DNA of 7,224 bases, taken from NCBI GenBank assembly GCA_006515795.1, contig VFMC01000352.1, positions 1-7,224 of the forward strand, given 5' to 3'. Position 1 is the stretch's first letter. Every line of letters begins with the position of its first letter. Made by a program: the position numbers and the translations under genes. The stretch is from Acidimicrobiaceae bacterium. GTDB lineage: Bacteria; Actinomycetota; Acidimicrobiia; Acidimicrobiales; Ilumatobacteraceae. Under the pieces are notes generated by a model. The model was not told the origin of the DNA. It saw only the letters and a program-made list of their open reading frames with translations, and ran no database searches. This document shows positions 5,707 to 7,224 of this stretch, one piece after another.

Positions 5707-6489
5707 TCAGCCGACTACCACTACGGCGATCGCGCCGAACTCGCCGGGATCGGTCTCCAGGCCCGTGTCGCCGCGCACGAGCACGGTGACGACGTCACCC
5801 GGTGATGCACCGGCCAAGTCGAGGGTCACGCTGTACGGCTCGGGTGCTTCGAACGCGCCGCCGCTCGTGATGACCTGATCGAGCACAGCATCGAAGTCGC
5901 CGGCGAGGAACGCGGTGACCACGACGGTGGACTCGAAGCCCCGCGCCACGCCCGCGACGGTAAGCGTGCCGGCGGCGACTTCGGCATAGGTAGCCGGGGT
6001 GCTGATCGTTGCGTTCGGGTTGGCGGCACCGATCACCCACCAGCCGTCATCGGGTGCGAGCTGGCGAAGTTCCAGCAGCCCACGGCTGACGGGTGTGCCC
6101 TCACCGGGCGAGAAGACCTCGATCTCGCCACTGCGCGAGTCGCCCTGCACGAACTCGCCGAGCACCGGGTCGACACCGAGGACCTGGGTGATGAAGTCGG
6201 CCGCAGCCTCCTCCGGAGTGGCGAACAGCACTCCGGCCGCCGGCCAGATGGCGGGCTGGGCCAGGACGACGACCTCGGTGGTCGTGGTGGGCGGGTCAGC
6301 GATGGTCGTCGTGACAGCCTCGGTGGAGGTGGGCACAACTTCGGTGGTCGTCGCCACAACTGCGGTGGTCGTCGTGGCAGCAATGGTGGTGGAGGTCGTG
6401 CCGTCGCCGGAACTGGCGTCGTCGTCGCTACAACCGATCAGCAGGGCGCCCGCTGCGATCATGGCAGGCAGAACTCGGGTCATGTGCAT
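5707..6489 (-). CDS. Lipoprotein with Thr/Val-rich stalk and Gmad2-like domain
   Basis: A 260-residue secreted lipoprotein. ATG 6489 has AGGAGG ending 4 nt before it; an in-frame ATG two codons on (6483) is 10 nt from that site and equally possible. Residues 1-20 are a Sec lipoprotein signal, MTRVLPAMIAAGALLIGC, with lipobox LIGC and lipidated Cys20. A low-complexity linker follows (about 29-75), dominated by Thr, Val and Ala, which probably holds the domain away from the membrane. Residues 82-160 contain TPEEAAADFI, GEFVQGDSRSGEIEV and GWWVIGAANPNATI. Residues 162-260 (STPATYAEVAAGTLTVAG, RGFESTVVVTAF) look like the Ig-like Gmad2 fold seen in spore-germination and other envelope proteins. 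I know this architecture as a common actinobacterial lipoprotein without an assigned function; a binding role at the cell surface is inference. It is divergent from the carotenoid oxygenase gene. Confidence 0.88.
   Translation of the reverse strand: MHMTRVLPAMIAAGALLIGCSDDDASSGDGTTSTTIAATTTTAVVATTTEVVPTSTEAVTTTIADPPTTTTEVVVLAQPAIWPAAGVLFATPEEAAADFITQVLGVDPVLGEFVQGDSRSGEIEVFSPGEGTPVSRGLLELRQLAPDDGWWVIGAANPNATISTPATYAEVAAGTLTVAGVARGFESTVVVTAFLAGDFDAVLDQVITSGGAFEAPEPYSVTLDLAGASPGDVVTVLVRGDTGLETDPGEFGAIAVVVVG
6268..6406. repeat. Degenerate low-complexity repeat encoding the Thr-rich linker
   Basis: Plus-strand text repeats variants of CGGTGGTCGTCG, for example TTCGGTGGTCGTCGCCACAA followed directly by TGCGGTGGTCGTCGTGGCAG, a period near 21 nt. 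It lies inside the lipoprotein gene and codes for Thr/Val-rich sequence such as TTTTAVVATTTEVV. Length can vary by slippage in such tracts. Confidence 0.6.
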
Positions 6490-6493
6490 CGTT

Positions 6494-6499
6494 CCTCCT
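6494..6499 (-). promoter_or_regulatory. Strong Shine-Dalgarno (AGGAGG) of the lipoprotein gene
   Basis: On the minus strand the perfect anti-16S match AGGAGG lies 4 nt before ATG 6489 and 10 nt before the in-frame ATG 6483. It is the strongest ribosome site in the window and contrasts with the neighbouring leaderless-looking genes. Confidence 0.8.
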
Positions 6500-6576
6500 A
6501 ACGGCAGGTGTCCGCGCAACGCCAACTATCGCGCCCGCCCGGTAGCCGCGGGTAGGGCCGGATGGCACTCCACGGG

Positions 6577-6582
6577 TACTCT
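6577..6582 (+). promoter_or_regulatory. Putative -10 element (TACTCT) of the carotenoid oxygenase gene
   Basis: TACTCT fits TANNNT and ends 6 nt before GTG 6589, which places the start of transcription on the start codon. No Shine-Dalgarno is present. This supports GTG 6589 over the in-frame ATG 6562, which would lie ahead of the promoter. Confidence 0.5.
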
Positions 6583-6588
6583 GCAACC

Positions 6589-7224
6589 GTGAGTGGACCG
6601 AGTCGGCGAGATCTCATCCGGTGGTCGATGCTCGGTGCCGGAACTGCGCCGCTGGCGGCGTTCCTCGCCGCCTGCGCCGACGGCGGAGGATCGGCGCCCC
6701 CGACCTCGCCGCGCCCACCAGGCACAACAGCTTCGACGAGGTGGAGACGTTCGAGCTCAGCGTGCGCGGCGCGATCCCACCAGAGCTGAACGGCCTGTAC
6801 GCGCGCAACGGATCAAATCCCGCCAGCGGTGAATCGCCACATTGGTTCTTCGGTGATGGCATGGCCCATGGGGTCAGGCTCGGTGCCGGCCGGGCCGAGT
6901 GGTACCGCAACCGTTGGGTGCGCACCACGATGTACGAGGGCGGTTTGACCTTCGGCACCGGCCCTCCCGGAGGCGCATCGAACCAGAGCAACGTGTCGCT
7001 CATCTGGCACGGAGGACGCCTGCTGTCGAGTGGCGAGGTCGGCTCACCGTACGAGCTCGACCCCCTCGACCTCTCGACGCGGGGCGTGCACGACTTCGGC
7101 GGCGGGCTCACCTCGTCGTTCACCGCTCACCCCAAGATCGACCCGGCGACGGGCAACCTGCACTTCTTCGGCTACGGCTTCGTGCCTCCCTACCTCACCT
7201 ACTCCGTCGCCGATCCGTCCGGCG
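6589..7224 (+). CDS. Carotenoid oxygenase with Tat/lipoprotein signal; apparent -1 frameshift, 3' truncated
   Basis: Carotenoid cleavage-type oxygenases are Fe(II) enzymes that split double bonds of carotenoids or stilbenes with O2. From GTG 6589 the first frame gives MSGPSRRDLIRW, a twin-Arg motif (SRRDLIR, residues 5-11), a hydrophobic core and the lipobox LAAC (Cys29), so a Tat-exported lipoprotein is predicted. That frame then stops at TGA 6787-6789. From about 6700 another frame carries the enzyme: SFDEVETFEL, PPELNGLYARNGSNP (from 6777), HWFFGDGMAHGVRL (from 6840), RAEWYRNRW (from 6891), NVSLIWHGGRLLSSGEVG, and TAHPKIDPATGNLHFFGYGF, in which the His at 7128-7130 is the expected first iron ligand. 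One base is missing between the two parts; adding a C to the run at 6697-6701 gives GGSAPPDLAAPTRHNSFDEV with no break. Full enzymes have roughly 450-500 residues, so most of the propeller and the other three His ligands lie beyond the window. Family identity is firm; whether the gene is intact in the organism is open. Confidence 0.88.
6697..6701 (+). other. C5 homopolymer at the probable frameshift site of the carotenoid oxygenase gene
   Basis: The run of five C lies exactly where the signal-peptide frame must pass into the enzyme frame. One more C would restore a continuous reading frame. The site is typical of homopolymer miscalls and also of real slippage. Confidence 0.6.

Noticed and set aside
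6268..6406. CRISPR-like or VNTR array
   Set aside because: The repeats are degenerate, have no unique spacers, and are explained by the Thr-rich linker codons.
6562..6588. ATG 6562 as start of the carotenoid oxygenase
   Set aside because: It precedes the putative -10 and would put nine extra residues before the Tat motif; GTG 6589 fits a leaderless start better, though it is not excluded.
5999..6592. Plus-strand Val/Thr-rich open frame of 197 codons
   Set aside because: Antisense of the lipoprotein linker; low complexity on one strand yields an open frame on the other.

Overview
This 7.2-kb window is high-GC, gene-dense chromosomal DNA from a probable actinobacterium. Three things point there: a mycobacterial-type long transaldolase directly behind transketolase, a DNA glycosylase that resembles mycobacterial Nei1, and genes that appear leaderless with a TANNNT -10 just before the start codon. 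The Thr/Val-rich lipoprotein linker is a style I associate with Acidimicrobiia (Ilumatobacter-like), but that finer placement is inference. I see no rRNA, tRNA, insertion sequence, phage gene or CRISPR array.

Layout: (1) 1-2853, plus strand: the C-terminal part of transketolase, a complete transaldolase, then a LOG-family Rossmann protein. The first two form the non-oxidative pentose phosphate module. The LOG gene is broken: an internal segment seems to be missing and the frame changes near 2586-2604. (2) 2854-2993: a short gap between converging genes, with a 19-nt tandem repeat and a GC-rich hairpin. (3) 2994-4348, minus strand: a glcF-like Fe-S subunit of glycolate oxidase, and a 68-residue unknown protein whose GTG start overlaps the glcF stop. 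No glcD or glcE lies beside it. (4) 4349-4453: a divergent promoter region. (5) 4454-5248, plus: an Fpg/Nei-family DNA glycosylase of Nei1 type. (6) 5291-5662, plus: a small membrane protein with two hydrophobic segments and two cysteines. (7) 5707-6489, minus: a lipoprotein with a Thr/Val-rich stalk and a Gmad2-like C-terminal domain. (8) 6589-7224, plus: a carotenoid oxygenase with a Tat/lipoprotein-type signal, cut by the window end. It carries an apparent one-base deletion; restoring one C in the C5 run at 6697-6701 joins the signal peptide to the enzyme domain in frame.

The genes make up mostly unrelated small transcription units: sugar-phosphate metabolism, glycolate oxidation, base-excision repair and cell-envelope proteins. 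The observations most worth a second look are the two reading-frame breaks, the four start codons preceded by TANNNT at 6-10 nt, the exported carotenoid oxygenase, and the coupled small protein after glcF. I found no convincing evidence of a wholly new multi-gene system.
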